Source: Microvirga arabica
Lineage (GTDB): Bacteria > Pseudomonadota > Alphaproteobacteria > Rhizobiales > Beijerinckiaceae
Length of the DNA: 41,221 nucleotides
Direction of reading: 5' to 3'
NCBI RefSeq assembly: GCF_016811235.1
Contig: NZ_JAFBID010000058.1
Coordinates: forward strand, 1-41,221
The first letter of the stretch is position 1; every line of letters begins with the position of its first letter. Made by a program: the position numbers and the translations under genes. The notes beneath the pieces were generated by a model. It did not search any database. It was not told the DNA's origin and worked only from the letters and a program-made list of their open reading frames with translations. This document shows positions 15,313 through 22,798 of the stretch, in pieces.

Positions 15313-16230
15313 ATGACCCGCAGAGCTGTACTTGTTCGCGCCCCATCCAATCTAGGCCTGCGCCCATTAGCGCCGCAGCACGAGCCAGGAACGTGGAGAG
15401 CTCCTCATGCGCTGACAGAGGCAGGCTTGGTCGATGCGCTGTCACCCTTGCGTATCATTGATCTTGAGCGACCGATCTCCCGGCGCGACCCAGAAGCCGG
15501 GTCGGCACTCCGCAACGGAGCGGCCATCAGAGACTTCAATCTGCGGCTCGCCGACGTCGTCGCAGGCCTGAAGGACGACATCTCGGCCTTTCCAGTGGTT
15601 GTCGGCGGCGACTGCTCGATCCTGCTTGGCGCCTTGGCAGGATGTCGCCGCCACGGGCCGCTGTCGCTTGTACACGTCGATGGCCATAGCGATTTCCGCC
15701 ATCCTGGCAACTACAACGCGGCAGAAGTCTTGGGTGCCGTGGCCGGTATGGACCTCGCATTAGCGACCGGACGAGGGGAAGCGCTCCTAACGGAGTGGCC
15801 CATGGTGACCTCCCCCCTCGTGCCTGATGAGCAGGTCGTACAGATCGGAGAGCGGGAAAGCCGTAATGCTGACTTCCCATGGCCCGATATCAATGGCACT
15901 TCAATCACCCGGCTCGACGTGTTTGCAGCACGTGACCTTGGAATTGCGGAGGTGGCTACCCGCACATATGCTACGCTCCAGCAGCAGCCGGGGTGGCCCT
16001 TCTGGATTCATTGGGACCTCGATGTCCTCGATCAGCTCGTGATGCCAGCCGTCGACTCTCCGGGCAGCCCCGGCATCGACGAGGAAGATCTTGTTACTCT
16101 CCTGCGGGTGCTGGTGAAGGATCAACACTGTGCTGGAATGACGATGACCATCTTCGACCCTGATCTTGACCCGGAGGGCCTATACGCAGCGAGGATCGTT
16201 TCCTTGGTTCGAAAGGTGTTTCAGACGTAA
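15313..16230 (+). CDS. Arginase/agmatinase-family hydrolase with a variant metal site
   Basis: A 305-residue protein of the ureohydrolase superfamily, which cleaves guanidino or formimino compounds at a two-manganese centre. The DxHxD motif is present as VDGHSDF (Asp123, His125, Asp127), and so is the later HWDLDVLD (Asp235, Asp237, Asp240). The first metal motif reads GGDCS at residues 98-102, with Cys where canonical arginases have the His ligand (GGDHS). This Cys form occurs in a subgroup of the family, so activity may be retained with altered metal preference or substrate. Start at 15313; AAGCGAGAGGCGCC precedes it. Substrate unknown; a true arginase call would be premature. Confidence 0.8.
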   Translation: MTRRAVLVRAPSNLGLRPLAPQHEPGTWRAPHALTEAGLVDALSPLRIIDLERPISRRDPEAGSALRNGAAIRDFNLRLADVVAGLKDDISAFPVVVGGDCSILLGALAGCRRHGPLSLVHVDGHSDFRHPGNYNAAEVLGAVAGMDLALATGRGEALLTEWPMVTSPLVPDEQVVQIGERESRNADFPWPDINGTSITRLDVFAARDLGIAEVATRTYATLQQQPGWPFWIHWDLDVLDQLVMPAVDSPGSPGIDEEDLVTLLRVLVKDQHCAGMTMTIFDPDLDPEGLYAARIVSLVRKVFQT

Positions 16231-16307
16231 AGTGATAGTCTCGTGGACAGGCAAAGAGCCTATCAACGTGCCTGAAAGAGGCGACTCTCAAGATGGACCT
16301 TTTTAGT

Positions 16308-16328
16308 GGGCCGGATCAACTCCGGCCC
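16308..16328. terminator. Hairpin between convergent genes
   Basis: A perfect 8-bp stem (GGGCCGGA / TCCGGCCC) with a 5-base loop lies between the arginase-family gene and the convergent azoreductase gene. There is no U-tract on the exit side for either strand (the T-run at 16300-16304 is on the wrong side for the plus strand). I record it as a possible bidirectional stop or 3'-end structure. Confidence 0.35.
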
Positions 16329-16359
16329 GCTGAGTAGGGCCACGCGCGTTTCTTTCGGA

Positions 16360-17052
16360 CTAGGCGGCATCAGATATGGTCTGAATGGAGAGAAGGCGCT
16401 CAACCAATGTGTCGATCGATGCCTCGGCTCTCGCAAGCGATGCCTGAAGCCGATCATCGGCGAACTCATCATACTCGGCAGCAACCGACGTAAAGTCCGC
16501 GATGCCTAGATACCTGAACGCTGTCTGTACGCTGGCTTCGACGTAATTGAGATGGTGGATGCGTTCACCCTCATCATAACCGAAATCACCGCGCGAGCTG
16601 AGCACGACAAGTCTCTTTTTGTACTCAGCCAAGAGCGGCCAGTAAGGATCCCCTGGACGTGAGCGGTCGAAGCCGGAGGTGCGCCCGACCCGCACGATGT
16701 TGTCTATGTAAGCCTTGAACTGGGCTGGTGGACCAAAGTTGTACATCGGCACGCCGGCCACGATCAGGTCTGCCTCGATCAACTCGTCGACAAGAGTGTC
16801 GCTTTCGGTGAGCACCTCCTGCATCCAGGGCTCGCGCTGTTCTGGTTTCGTAAAGGCGGCGTGGATCCATCGGCCCGTCACCGGCTGCGGTGGGTTCTGC
16901 CCAACGTCCCGGTAGATGATTCGATCTGTAGGCCGCGCCGCTGCCCAGCAGTCAATAAAGCGGGCTGTGAGCCGGCGCGTGTGCGAGCTGAACCGGTCAT
17001 GATCCGAACGTCCCGAACGCGCGCTGGCATCGATATGGAGAAGGGTCGTCAT
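16360..17052 (-). CDS. azoR: FMN-dependent NADH-azoreductase-type flavoprotein
   Basis: A 230-residue flavodoxin-fold NAD(P)H:quinone or azo oxidoreductase of the AzoR family, which uses FMN and works as a dimer in the cytosol. MTTLLHIDASARSGRS contains the N-terminal phosphate-binding loop. PMYNFGPPAQFKAYIDNIVR with the following GRTSGFD is the hallmark FMN/substrate region, and LSSRGDFGYDEGE matches the third FMN loop. The start ATG is at 17050-17052. A LysR-type HTH fragment lies divergently 187 bases upstream (17240), which is the usual regulator position for azoR-like genes, but that regulator is broken here. Physiological substrate is probably quinones; this is inference. Confidence 0.87.
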   Translation of the reverse strand: MTTLLHIDASARSGRSDHDRFSSHTRRLTARFIDCWAAARPTDRIIYRDVGQNPPQPVTGRWIHAAFTKPEQREPWMQEVLTESDTLVDELIEADLIVAGVPMYNFGPPAQFKAYIDNIVRVGRTSGFDRSRPGDPYWPLLAEYKKRLVVLSSRGDFGYDEGERIHHLNYVEASVQTAFRYLGIADFTSVAAEYDEFADDRLQASLARAEASIDTLVERLLSIQTISDAA

Positions 17053-17239
17053 TGTGTTTCTCCCAGTATGAAATCATCCTTCGCCTTGGCCGTGGAGTTG
17101 CCCTATCTGATGAACTGTGCTCATCTTTGGAGTGTTGGCGTTCTGGCGAAGGCGTTGGGAGAACATGCCGCTCAGCCGGTCGCAAGACAAAATCGAATTC
17201 CTCACTCGTCAGGTGAGATGAGTTCAGCCGTGAGAAATC

Positions 17240-17407
17240 ATGAGGAGACTACCACCGCTTGCGACGCTGCGTGCTTTTGAGGCTGCAGCTCATCACCTGA
17301 GCTTCAAACGGGCGGCCGACGAGCTTCCCGTGACACCGACCGCGATCAGTCACCAAATCCGACTGCTCGAGGAGACGCTTGGACAGCGGCTTTTCGAGCG
17401 CAGGTGA
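17240..17407 (+). pseudogene. LysR regulator truncated after the HTH by an IS6 element
   Basis: From the ATG at 17240 the frame encodes MRRLPPLATLRAFEAAAHHL, then SFKRAADELPVTPTAISHQI and RLLEETLGQRLFERR. This is a complete LysR winged-helix DNA-binding domain. The frame then hits a TGA that is part of the inserted terminal repeat ggtgatgtcac. Only 55 of about 300 residues remain and the effector domain is not found on the other side of the insertion. The gene was divergent from the azoreductase and presumably regulated it. The remaining HTH could at most act as a short DNA-binding peptide. Confidence 0.8.
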
Positions 17408-18215
17408 TGTCACGGTAACTTTTGGTCAGGGGCTTCTGGCTTAAGAGCCGCAGCATGACCAAGCCTATCAGCTACAAGCGCCATCGGTTCCCATCCCAGA
17501 TCATTGCTCATGCGGTCTGGTTGTACTTCCGGTTTCCTCTGAGCCTCCGGCTGATTGAGGAAATGCTGCTGGAGCGCGGCGTTGTCGTGTCCTACGAGAC
17601 CGTCCGCCGATGGGCACTGAAGTTTGGACCGGACTACGCCCGCGGCCTGAAGCGCAAGACACCAAACCGCCGCGACATCTGGCATCTCGATGAGGTCGTG
17701 GTCACTATCGCCGGCAAGAAGCACTGGCTCTGGCGAGCCGTGGACCAGGATGGCTATGTCCTTGATGAGATCGTCCAGACCCGCCGCAACACTAAAGCGG
17801 CCAAGCGCTTGCTGACGCGCCTTCTGAAGAAGCAGGGCTGCTCGCCGCGGCGGATGATCACCGACAAACTACGCTCCTACACCGCTGCCCGGCGTCAGGT
17901 CATGCCAGGCGTCGAACACCGATCGCACAAGGGGCTCAACAACCGAGCAGAGAATTCACATCTGCCCTTGCGCCAACGAGAGCGGATCATGCAGGGCTTT
18001 CGATCGCCGGGAGGTCTGCAGAGGTTCACCACGATCTTCTCAGCCGTCCGCAACCTCTTCATTCCACCCCGTTCCCGCCGCTCCGCCCTTGCCACGCATC
18101 TGCATCGCCTTACCGCGATGGCAGAATGGAAAGCTGTGGTCGGCGTCGCCGCTTGAACCAACTTCGGCGCAAATCAGGTCTCATTGCGTCCGTGGACAGA
18201 TAACGTGACAAGCCC
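17403..18215 (+). mobile_element. IS6-family insertion sequence (about 813 bp)
   Basis: The left end is ggtgatgtcacggtaacttt at 17403-17422. The right end read outward is gggcttgtcacgttatctg (complement of 18197-18215), an imperfect inverted match. The length and the single transposase gene fit the IS6 family. No 8-bp target duplication is visible (left flank tcgagcgc, right flank gctcaaac), and the interrupted LysR gene does not resume, so a deletion or replicative rearrangement has occurred at one side. The right end directly abuts the 3' end of another, decayed IS6 transposase. Confidence 0.7.
17455..18156 (+). CDS. IS6-family DDE transposase
   Basis: A 233-residue transposase, full length for the family and without stops. 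The DDE catalytic residues are seen in WHLDEVVVTI, MITDKLRSY and NNRAENSHLP, and KHWLWRAVDQDGYVLDEIVQ lies between the first two. The N-terminal part RFPSQIIAHAVWLYFRFPLS carries the HTH that precedes the catalytic core. The ATG at 17455 (MTKPISYKRHRFP) is the family start; the frame is open 11 codons further upstream into the terminal repeat. IS6 elements transpose replicatively by cointegrate formation, which helps explain the rearranged DNA around it. Confidence 0.9.
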   Translation: MTKPISYKRHRFPSQIIAHAVWLYFRFPLSLRLIEEMLLERGVVVSYETVRRWALKFGPDYARGLKRKTPNRRDIWHLDEVVVTIAGKKHWLWRAVDQDGYVLDEIVQTRRNTKAAKRLLTRLLKKQGCSPRRMITDKLRSYTAARRQVMPGVEHRSHKGLNNRAENSHLPLRQRERIMQGFRSPGGLQRFTTIFSAVRNLFIPPRSRRSALATHLHRLTAMAEWKAVVGVAA

Positions 18216-18900
18216 GCTCAAACTGCTCGGCGAGGGATAGCTGCGAACTGTGGGAATATTTCGCCTGTGCCTTGCGCAGCATGTGCACAATCTCGATGCC
18301 GCCCAAGATCGTCCGAGCGGATGCCATTGGCTTGAAACCCAACATGGGGCGCACTCGCCGCTTGATAGCCCGATGGTCCTGCTCGATGAGCTGAGGTAGG
18401 CGCTTTGCCGGATGCGGGTCGGCTTGACCTTCTGTCGTGGTCGGTCCTGTAGCCGGTTCGTCGTATTGCAGGACAGGATCGCTTCCCAATTGGTCTGGCT
18501 GCCGTCGATGGCAATCCGCTCATGCGTACCGTGTCGCTTAAGGGCTCTGCGTAAGAACTGCTTGGCCGCAGTGAGGTTGCGCTTCTCGTTGAACCAGAAC
18601 TCGACCGTATCGCCGTCGCTGTCGATGGCGCAGTAGAAATACATCAAGCGCCCGCGTGCTTTGATGTACGTCTGGTCCATGTGCCACCTTCCGGTGACGA
18701 CTCTCTTGCGCCGATCGAACTGCTCGAGCAGTTCAGGCGAATAGCGCACGATCTATCTGTGAATGGTCGCGTGATCGACCGAGATATCACGCTCGGCCAT
18801 CATCTCCTCCAAATTCCGGAGGCTCAGGCCGTAAGCGAGATACCACCGGATACAGAGCAAGGATCACCGAGCGATCAACATGGCGGCCCTTGAACGTCAT
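18216..18900 (-). pseudogene. Decayed IS6-family transposase (second subgroup)
   Basis: On the minus strand from the ATG at 18900 the reading is MTFKGRHVDRSVIL, then after a frameshift near 18855 WYLAYGLSLRNLEEMMAERD. A TGG-to-TAG change follows the HTH (TIHR-stop-IVRYSPELLE, near 18752). Then come GRWHMDQTYIKARGRLMYFY (first Asp), IAIDGSQTNWEAI (second Asp) and a short deletion that shifts the frame near 18395, before IEQDHRAIKRRVRPMLGFKP and LSLAEQFE. The gene is dead. Its subgroup (IS26/IS240-like, with FKGRHFDRSVIL-type N-terminus) differs from the intact element next door. The coding part ends exactly where that element's right repeat begins. Confidence 0.8.
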
Positions 18901-18950
18901 AAACCTCTGGAGTTGGCCGGAGACATAGATCGAACTAAGTTACTGATGGG

Positions 18951-18964
18951 TTTGCGACGGTTCC
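18951..18964. repeat. IS6-type terminal inverted repeat of the decayed minus-strand element
   Basis: tttgcgacggttcc matches the family end tttgcgacagaacc at 11 of 14 bases and lies 51 bases upstream of the decayed transposase start, where the outer end of that element is expected. The decayed element therefore spans about 18216-18964. Confidence 0.5.
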
Positions 18965-18969
18965 CAAAA

Positions 18970-19161
18970 ATTTACGTTGAGCAGGATCTCCGCGCCATCA
19001 AACGCCGCGTGGGTCCAATGCTCGGCTTCAATTCCGCTGGCAGTGCCCGCGTGATCCTAGGTGGCCTCGAGTTAATCCATATGATGCGCAAACAGCAGGC
19101 GAATTAAGCCTGCAATCAGCAGCTATCGCTCGTGGGCCAATTTGAGCGAATCGCTGCATGA
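18970..19161 (+). pseudogene. C-terminal remnant of another IS6-family transposase
   Basis: The plus-strand reading IYVEQDLRAIKRRVGPMLGF, then SAGSARVILGGLELIHMMRK, is the end of an IS26/IS240-like transposase, homologous to but not identical with the minus-strand wreck beside it. A TAA at 19105-19107 interrupts it, after which the same frame continues NQQLSLVGQFERIAA and stops at 19161 at the family's usual end. The N-terminal two thirds are missing. The frame open upstream of 18970 is antisense or junction DNA. Confidence 0.75.
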
Positions 19162-19203
19162 GCGCGGAACGAAGACCTACCATTCTCTCATCCCTACTCC
19201 GGA

Positions 19204-19217
19204 TTTGCGACAGAACC
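19204..19217. repeat. IS6-type right terminal inverted repeat
   Basis: tttgcgacagaacc is a near-consensus IS6/IS26-type end and lies 42 bases after the stop of the plus-strand transposase remnant, as expected for its right end. It is the best-preserved of three such ends in this window (63-76, 18951-18964, 19204-19217). The stretch 19218-19391 shows no gene. Confidence 0.65.
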
Positions 19218-19391
19218 TCTCCGAGCGCTGTAGCTCGATCACGCTTTCCTGACGGGCTTCTACGACTTAAATTGCCTCAGCATGGACGACGCCAGAGAGA
19301 AGGCCGGGTCGGCAAACCTGGCCTTCGAAAATTGTTACTCCCTACGAACCGTGGGGATTAATGGGCGGATCTGCTTGCTCCCTGCCCGTAC

Positions 19392-19655
19392 CTACCGGCG
19401 GCGGGGTCGGATGGATCCATACGCAGATGCCGGTTGAGCTGACTGTTCGGGCTCGCGAAGTCTTTCGAATGCCTGCTTATTGGCCAGACCTTCAGCTCGT
19501 AGTCGCTCCCAGCTGCCATCCCGCTGCATGCGTTCGATTTCGCGGCTGACTCGATCGCGGTCTGTGCCGGAGCCCTGGACCCCGCCGGAGCTCTGGGCGA
19601 ACGCAATACTGGGAAGAAGAACGAAAGCTAAAGAGACGAAAAGTTTCTTTGTCAT
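19392..19655 (-). CDS. Small secreted protein of unknown function
   Basis: An 87-residue protein with a convincing signal peptide: MTKKLFVSLAFVLLPSIAFA followed by QSSGG. The mature part is hydrophilic and charged (RDRVSREIERMQRDGSWERL, then RAEGLANKQAFERLREPEQS), probably largely alpha-helical, and contains no cysteine. The ATG at 19655 follows a GGAGAA ribosome site; the frame is open eight codons upstream. I do not recognise a family. It is an isolated gene between IS debris and the VOC gene. Confidence 0.6.
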   Translation of the reverse strand: MTKKLFVSLAFVLLPSIAFAQSSGGVQGSGTDRDRVSREIERMQRDGSWERLRAEGLANKQAFERLREPEQSAQPASAYGSIRPRRR

Positions 19656-20012
19656 CACATTCTCCATTGACCGGTTCAAGGCCGGCAGTGGTGCGCACGG
19701 CGACGCCCGTGCCGACCTGGAATATGGTTAGGCTCAGCTGGTTTACACGTGCGCTAGCGCACAGATGGAAGCGTCAAGAATGCAAGTGCGTTTCGAATCA
19801 CTAGGCTCAAGAATTTTTTAGTTCTACCAACAATGGATGCTGTGTGATCACTTGGCTCTCGGCGGACCGCCGTTACCGGTACCGGTGATCTTTCCCGTCG
19901 TCTTTTCTGCTTCCACCGACGATGTGACGCCTGATCGGGAGCATACGGCAAGATGGCAGCATCTAGAGGCCGAGGCCATCAACCAAGGTGAGTGGTCTAG
20001 CCGCTTCGAGTC
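19656..20012. other. Intergenic stretch without a recognisable gene
   Basis: 357 bases between the small secreted protein gene (minus) and the end of the VOC gene (minus). A 12-bp perfect palindrome accggtaccggt lies at 19875-19886. No open frame with a convincing start, ribosome site or family pattern was found; the promoter of the secreted protein should lie near its 19656 end. Confidence 0.4.
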
Positions 20013-20405
20013 CTAATCAGCATTCAACTGGACCAATTGAATGAGGTTGCCAGAGGTGTCGTCGAGCACGGCCATGCGGACAGGGCCAGCATCCATTGGC
20101 TTCTGGGTAAATGAGAAGCCCAGTGACCGAAGCCGCTCATGTTCAGAATCGAGATTAGCAACCTTGAATGAGGTTGCCGGAATGCCGTCCTCGACAAGCG
20201 CGGTTTTGTAAGGTGGGACGGCAGGGTGGGCGCCCGGCTCGTGAAGCAGCTCAGTGCCGCCTGGGTCCTCCGGCGACACGACGGTTAGCCAGCGATGCTC
20301 CCCGACAGGCACATCGTTCTTCATTGTGAACCCGAGTACACGCGTGGAGAAGTCCAGCGCCTTCGCCTGGTCATCAACAAGAACACTGGTCACATAGATC
20401 CTCAT
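20013..20405 (-). CDS. VOC-superfamily (glyoxalase/bleomycin-resistance fold) protein
   Basis: A 130-residue single-domain VOC protein. MRIYVTSVLVDDQAKALDFS and the following TRVLGFTMKNDVPVGEHRWL are the first beta-alpha-beta unit, and MAVLDDTSGNLIQLVQL is the closing strand with the usual metal-site region. Many metal-dependent dioxygenases, isomerases and resistance proteins share this fold, so the reaction cannot be stated. The ATG at 20405 follows AGGAAGGAG. It starts 13 bases after the stop of the arsR-type gene and is surely co-transcribed with it, so its expression should be set by that repressor. Confidence 0.85.
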   Translation of the reverse strand: MRIYVTSVLVDDQAKALDFSTRVLGFTMKNDVPVGEHRWLTVVSPEDPGGTELLHEPGAHPAVPPYKTALVEDGIPATSFKVANLDSEHERLRSLGFSFTQKPMDAGPVRMAVLDDTSGNLIQLVQLNAD

Positions 20406-20418
20406 CTCGTTCTCCTTC

Positions 20419-20709
20419 CTAGAGGTGATGGCGAAGCCACAGGTCCACCGCCTCTCGCAACAGACCGGGGTCGAGAGAGTGGAGCTTGGTTCGGCCCGAC
20501 CATTCGACACTCACAAGGCCCGCTCTCTGCAGCACGTCGAGGTGCTGCGTGACCGCCTGGCGCGAGAGCGTCATCCCATTCTCCGCAAAGAAGTGGGCAC
20601 AGATTTCGAACAACGATTGGTCTGGACGCTCCCGCAGGCGATCTATGATCCTGCGGCGGGCCGGGTCGCCAAGCGCCTTGAAGATACGGTCGAGTTCATC
20701 GTCAATCAC
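20419..20709 (-). CDS. ArsR-family winged-helix repressor
   Basis: A 96-residue regulator when started at the GTG at 20709 (VIDDELDRIFKALGDPARRR); an ATG at 20739 would add ten residues (MQYFYCILAS) that lie on top of a perfect inverted repeat and look unlike family N-termini. The DNA-binding helix region reads LSRQAVTQHLDVLQRAGLVS. No cysteine pair of the metal-sensing type is present in the recognition region (a single Cys lies in FEICAHF), so it more likely senses an organic ligand or works like the SdpR or PadR-like ArsR subgroups. It is first gene of an operon with the VOC protein. Confidence 0.82.
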   Translation of the reverse strand: MIDDELDRIFKALGDPARRRIIDRLRERPDQSLFEICAHFFAENGMTLSRQAVTQHLDVLQRAGLVSVEWSGRTKLHSLDPGLLREAVDLWLRHHL

Positions 20710-20719
20710 GGAGGCCAAT

Positions 20720-20739
20720 ATGCAATAGAAATATTGCAT
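20720..20739. promoter_or_regulatory. Operator-like inverted repeat at the arsR start
   Basis: atgcaata-gaaa-tattgcat is a perfect 8-bp inverted repeat with a 4-base spacer, in the AT-rich style of ArsR/SmtB operators. It sits 10 bases upstream of the GTG start at 20709 and covers the alternative ATG, so binding of the repressor here would block transcription or leader translation of its own operon. Confidence 0.65.
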
Positions 20740-20875
20740 CTCAAGGCGCGATCGACGACTGCTGCACAATAGTCCAGGCGACTTATCTACCCCTAGATCC
20801 CCGGTGATCGAGTGCCCCCACGCTCGCGCAAGTCGTGGTTCAAGCATGTGGGAGAACCTGTCTACGTGAGATTGT

Positions 20876-21080
20876 CATCGACTCAGCAAAACCAACTTGA
20901 GCGCATCAAACCGCACTTCCCGCATCCCACGGAGTGCCGCACATGTGCGACTACCACATGATCGGACGCACCACCTATTCTATCCGCGACGGTTTGAGTT
21001 GGCAGGGCCTACCCGAACTTTATGGGCTGTCATTCGTATTCACCCGGATCTTTGGGAGCCTCGTTAGCGAAAGCCGGACG
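20876..21080 (+). pseudogene. IS5-family transposase N-terminal remnant
   Basis: The plus strand reads LSSTQQNQLERIKPHFPHPT in one frame, then in another VPHMCDYHMIGRTTYSIRDG followed by LSWQGLPELYG and VFTRIFGSLVSES. This follows the order of IS5/IS427-type transposases (xRIxPyFP, VPRVDDRRVISGIVYVIRNG, LxWRDAPxxYG, GVFNRIFAELA), with a frameshift after HPTE and a deletion of the NRFxRW block. No catalytic residue region or terminal repeat was found. The remainder of 20740-21534 holds no gene apart from a terminator. Confidence 0.55.
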
Positions 21081-21165
21081 CCCACGCGGCTCAGTATCGA
21101 AGGGACGTTGCTAGATCCCGCTCCTCGACCTAAAAGCCTCGCCGAAGCCTCGCGATCGGATAAAG

Positions 21166-21190
21166 AAAAAGGCCGCTGTTAGCAGCGGCC
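21166..21190 (-). terminator. Rho-independent terminator on the minus strand
   Basis: On the minus strand GGCCGCTG-CTAA-CAGCGGCC (perfect 8-bp stem) is followed directly by TTTTTCTTT, a textbook intrinsic terminator. The nearest upstream gene on that strand is the MFS gene, ending 345 bases away at 21535, with no recognised gene between. It could end the MFS transcript with a long 3' region, or end an unannotated small RNA. Confidence 0.75.
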
Positions 21191-21534
21191 TGAGGTGGGA
21201 CCAGGGTCCTTCCAGAGGGAACGACGCGAGCGGGAGGTATGATCGCGTCTTCCATGAAATGGTGACGTTTGCCTGCACTCGTCACCCTGCTCATTGCTAA
21301 GCTGCTATGCATCCAGCGCAACCATCGTGCCTTGAATTCGACGAAACTCGTCAGAATCGCAAAGGCGACGCCAGCAGCCGTCCACCGGTACCGTCAGCCG
21401 GCAAGGATTGCCATTCGTAGCTGACATCCATCAGCTTGCTGCATCCTGCGCCACTGCGCTCAAGAGCCTGCTGCTTTGTTGATGTGCGGTCACTGTTACT
21501 GCGCATCGATGGGACAATGATCAAACTGTCAGAG

Positions 21535-22755
21535 TCATTCTGCTGCGTGGAGACTAGGTTCGGCAGCAGTGCGCATCCGTGAGCCCGCAAGGGTCTTCTG
21601 GCCGAAGAGCACGGTCATAAAAGCCAGGATGGCAGAAACCACTGAGACCCAGAAGCCGTTGGTTGGGCCATAGGTGTCGACGACCCATCCTGTAACAAAG
21701 GAGCCCAGCGCCATACCGATCCCAATGCCGGTCATCACCCACGTGATGCCCTCCGTGAGCATAGCTGCCGGAACCCGCTGCTCGATGAGGCCAAAGGCCG
21801 TGATAAACGTAGGCGAGATGGCGATGCCGCTGAGGAAGACCGCCAAGGCGAGCATCGGCACCGTACTTACGAACGGGAGCGGCCAGGCCGTCACAGCCAG
21901 AACAGCTAGTGCAATGGCGAGTTGGCGCTGAAGAGCCATCTTCAGGTTCAGTGCGCCGATGATCAGGCCCACCAAGAACGAACCGACTGCATACACGCCA
22001 ATCACCAAACTGGCGGCACCAGGCTGGCCGAGATGTTCAGTGATGGCGACCGCGCTCACTTCGGCCGTTGCGAACGTCGCTCCAACGAACACCAAGGCGA
22101 GGGTAACAATCTGAACCGGCCGCAGCCAAATGGCGGAGCCGCCTGAGACTTCACTACTCGACCGCACCTTGGGTTCGGTTGAGCGTTGGACAACGAACGC
22201 CGTAGCGCCGAGCACCAGCAGAAGGGTGCTAACCAGTAGGCCTGCCTCTGGGAACAGAGTAACGCTGAGGCCGACCGATAGCGAGGCGCCCGCGATGTAG
22301 ACTAACTCGTCAGCGGCGGATTCAAAGGCAAAGGCGGTGTTCAGCTCCGGTCGATCGCGAAAAAGGTCACTCCAGCGGGCTCGTACCATGGCTGGGAAGC
22401 TGGGCATCAGCGCAGCGAGGAGAGCCGATGCGAACAGGGTCCAGACTGGCCAACTCTGGTTAGCCGCCAAGATCAGCAGGACAAAAGCGATAGCCGCAAT
22501 GGCTGTAGTCGGGACCAAGATGCGTGCCTGCCCCAGACGATCTACCGCCCGCGAGATCTGTGGGGAGATCAGGGCGTTGCCAAGCGCAAAGACGGCTGAG
22601 ACGGCGCCGGCAAGCCAATATTCCCCTTGTGTCTGGGACAGCATGGCAACAATGCCGATCGGAGCCATGGCAATCGGCATGCGCGCCAGAAAGCCCGCGG
22701 CCGCAAATCCACTGGCACCGGGCGCTCGGAAGATCTCTGCATAGGGATTGGACAT
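21535..22755 (-). CDS. MFS transporter (probable efflux pump)
   Basis: A 406-residue major facilitator protein with twelve hydrophobic segments. Weak motif A features are seen in the loop after segment 2 (SPQISRAVDRLGQARILV). Charged central loop SEVSGG separates the halves. The ATG at 22755 (MSNPYAEIF) follows AGAGGA; the frame opens eight codons further upstream. It is divergent from a tetR-type gene with a dense operator array between them, the standard layout for drug or toxicant efflux pumps under substrate-inducible repression. The substrate is unknown. Confidence 0.85.
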   Translation of the reverse strand: MSNPYAEIFRAPGASGFAAAGFLARMPIAMAPIGIVAMLSQTQGEYWLAGAVSAVFALGNALISPQISRAVDRLGQARILVPTTAIAAIAFVLLILAANQSWPVWTLFASALLAALMPSFPAMVRARWSDLFRDRPELNTAFAFESAADELVYIAGASLSVGLSVTLFPEAGLLVSTLLLVLGATAFVVQRSTEPKVRSSSEVSGGSAIWLRPVQIVTLALVFVGATFATAEVSAVAITEHLGQPGAASLVIGVYAVGSFLVGLIIGALNLKMALQRQLAIALAVLAVTAWPLPFVSTVPMLALAVFLSGIAISPTFITAFGLIEQRVPAAMLTEGITWVMTGIGIGMALGSFVTGWVVDTYGPTNGFWVSVVSAILAFMTVLFGQKTLAGSRMRTAAEPSLHAAE

Positions 22756-22798
22756 CTGCACATCCTCTAGGTTGGGCAAACCGCCACCCGAAGCTTTA

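Noticed and set aside
14013..17240. Idea that the LysR HTH fragment at 17240 and the LysR C-terminus at 13770-14013 are two halves of one gene
   Set aside because: The HTH is of the GcvA-like style, whereas the C-terminal piece (PGLFLYFPRRASL) belongs to a different LysR subgroup, and the IS end at 17403 has no counterpart near 13770.
19875..19886. 12-bp perfect palindrome accggtaccggt
   Set aside because: It is isolated, not near a promoter with a matching regulator, and short GC-rich palindromes of this kind are expected by chance in this composition.
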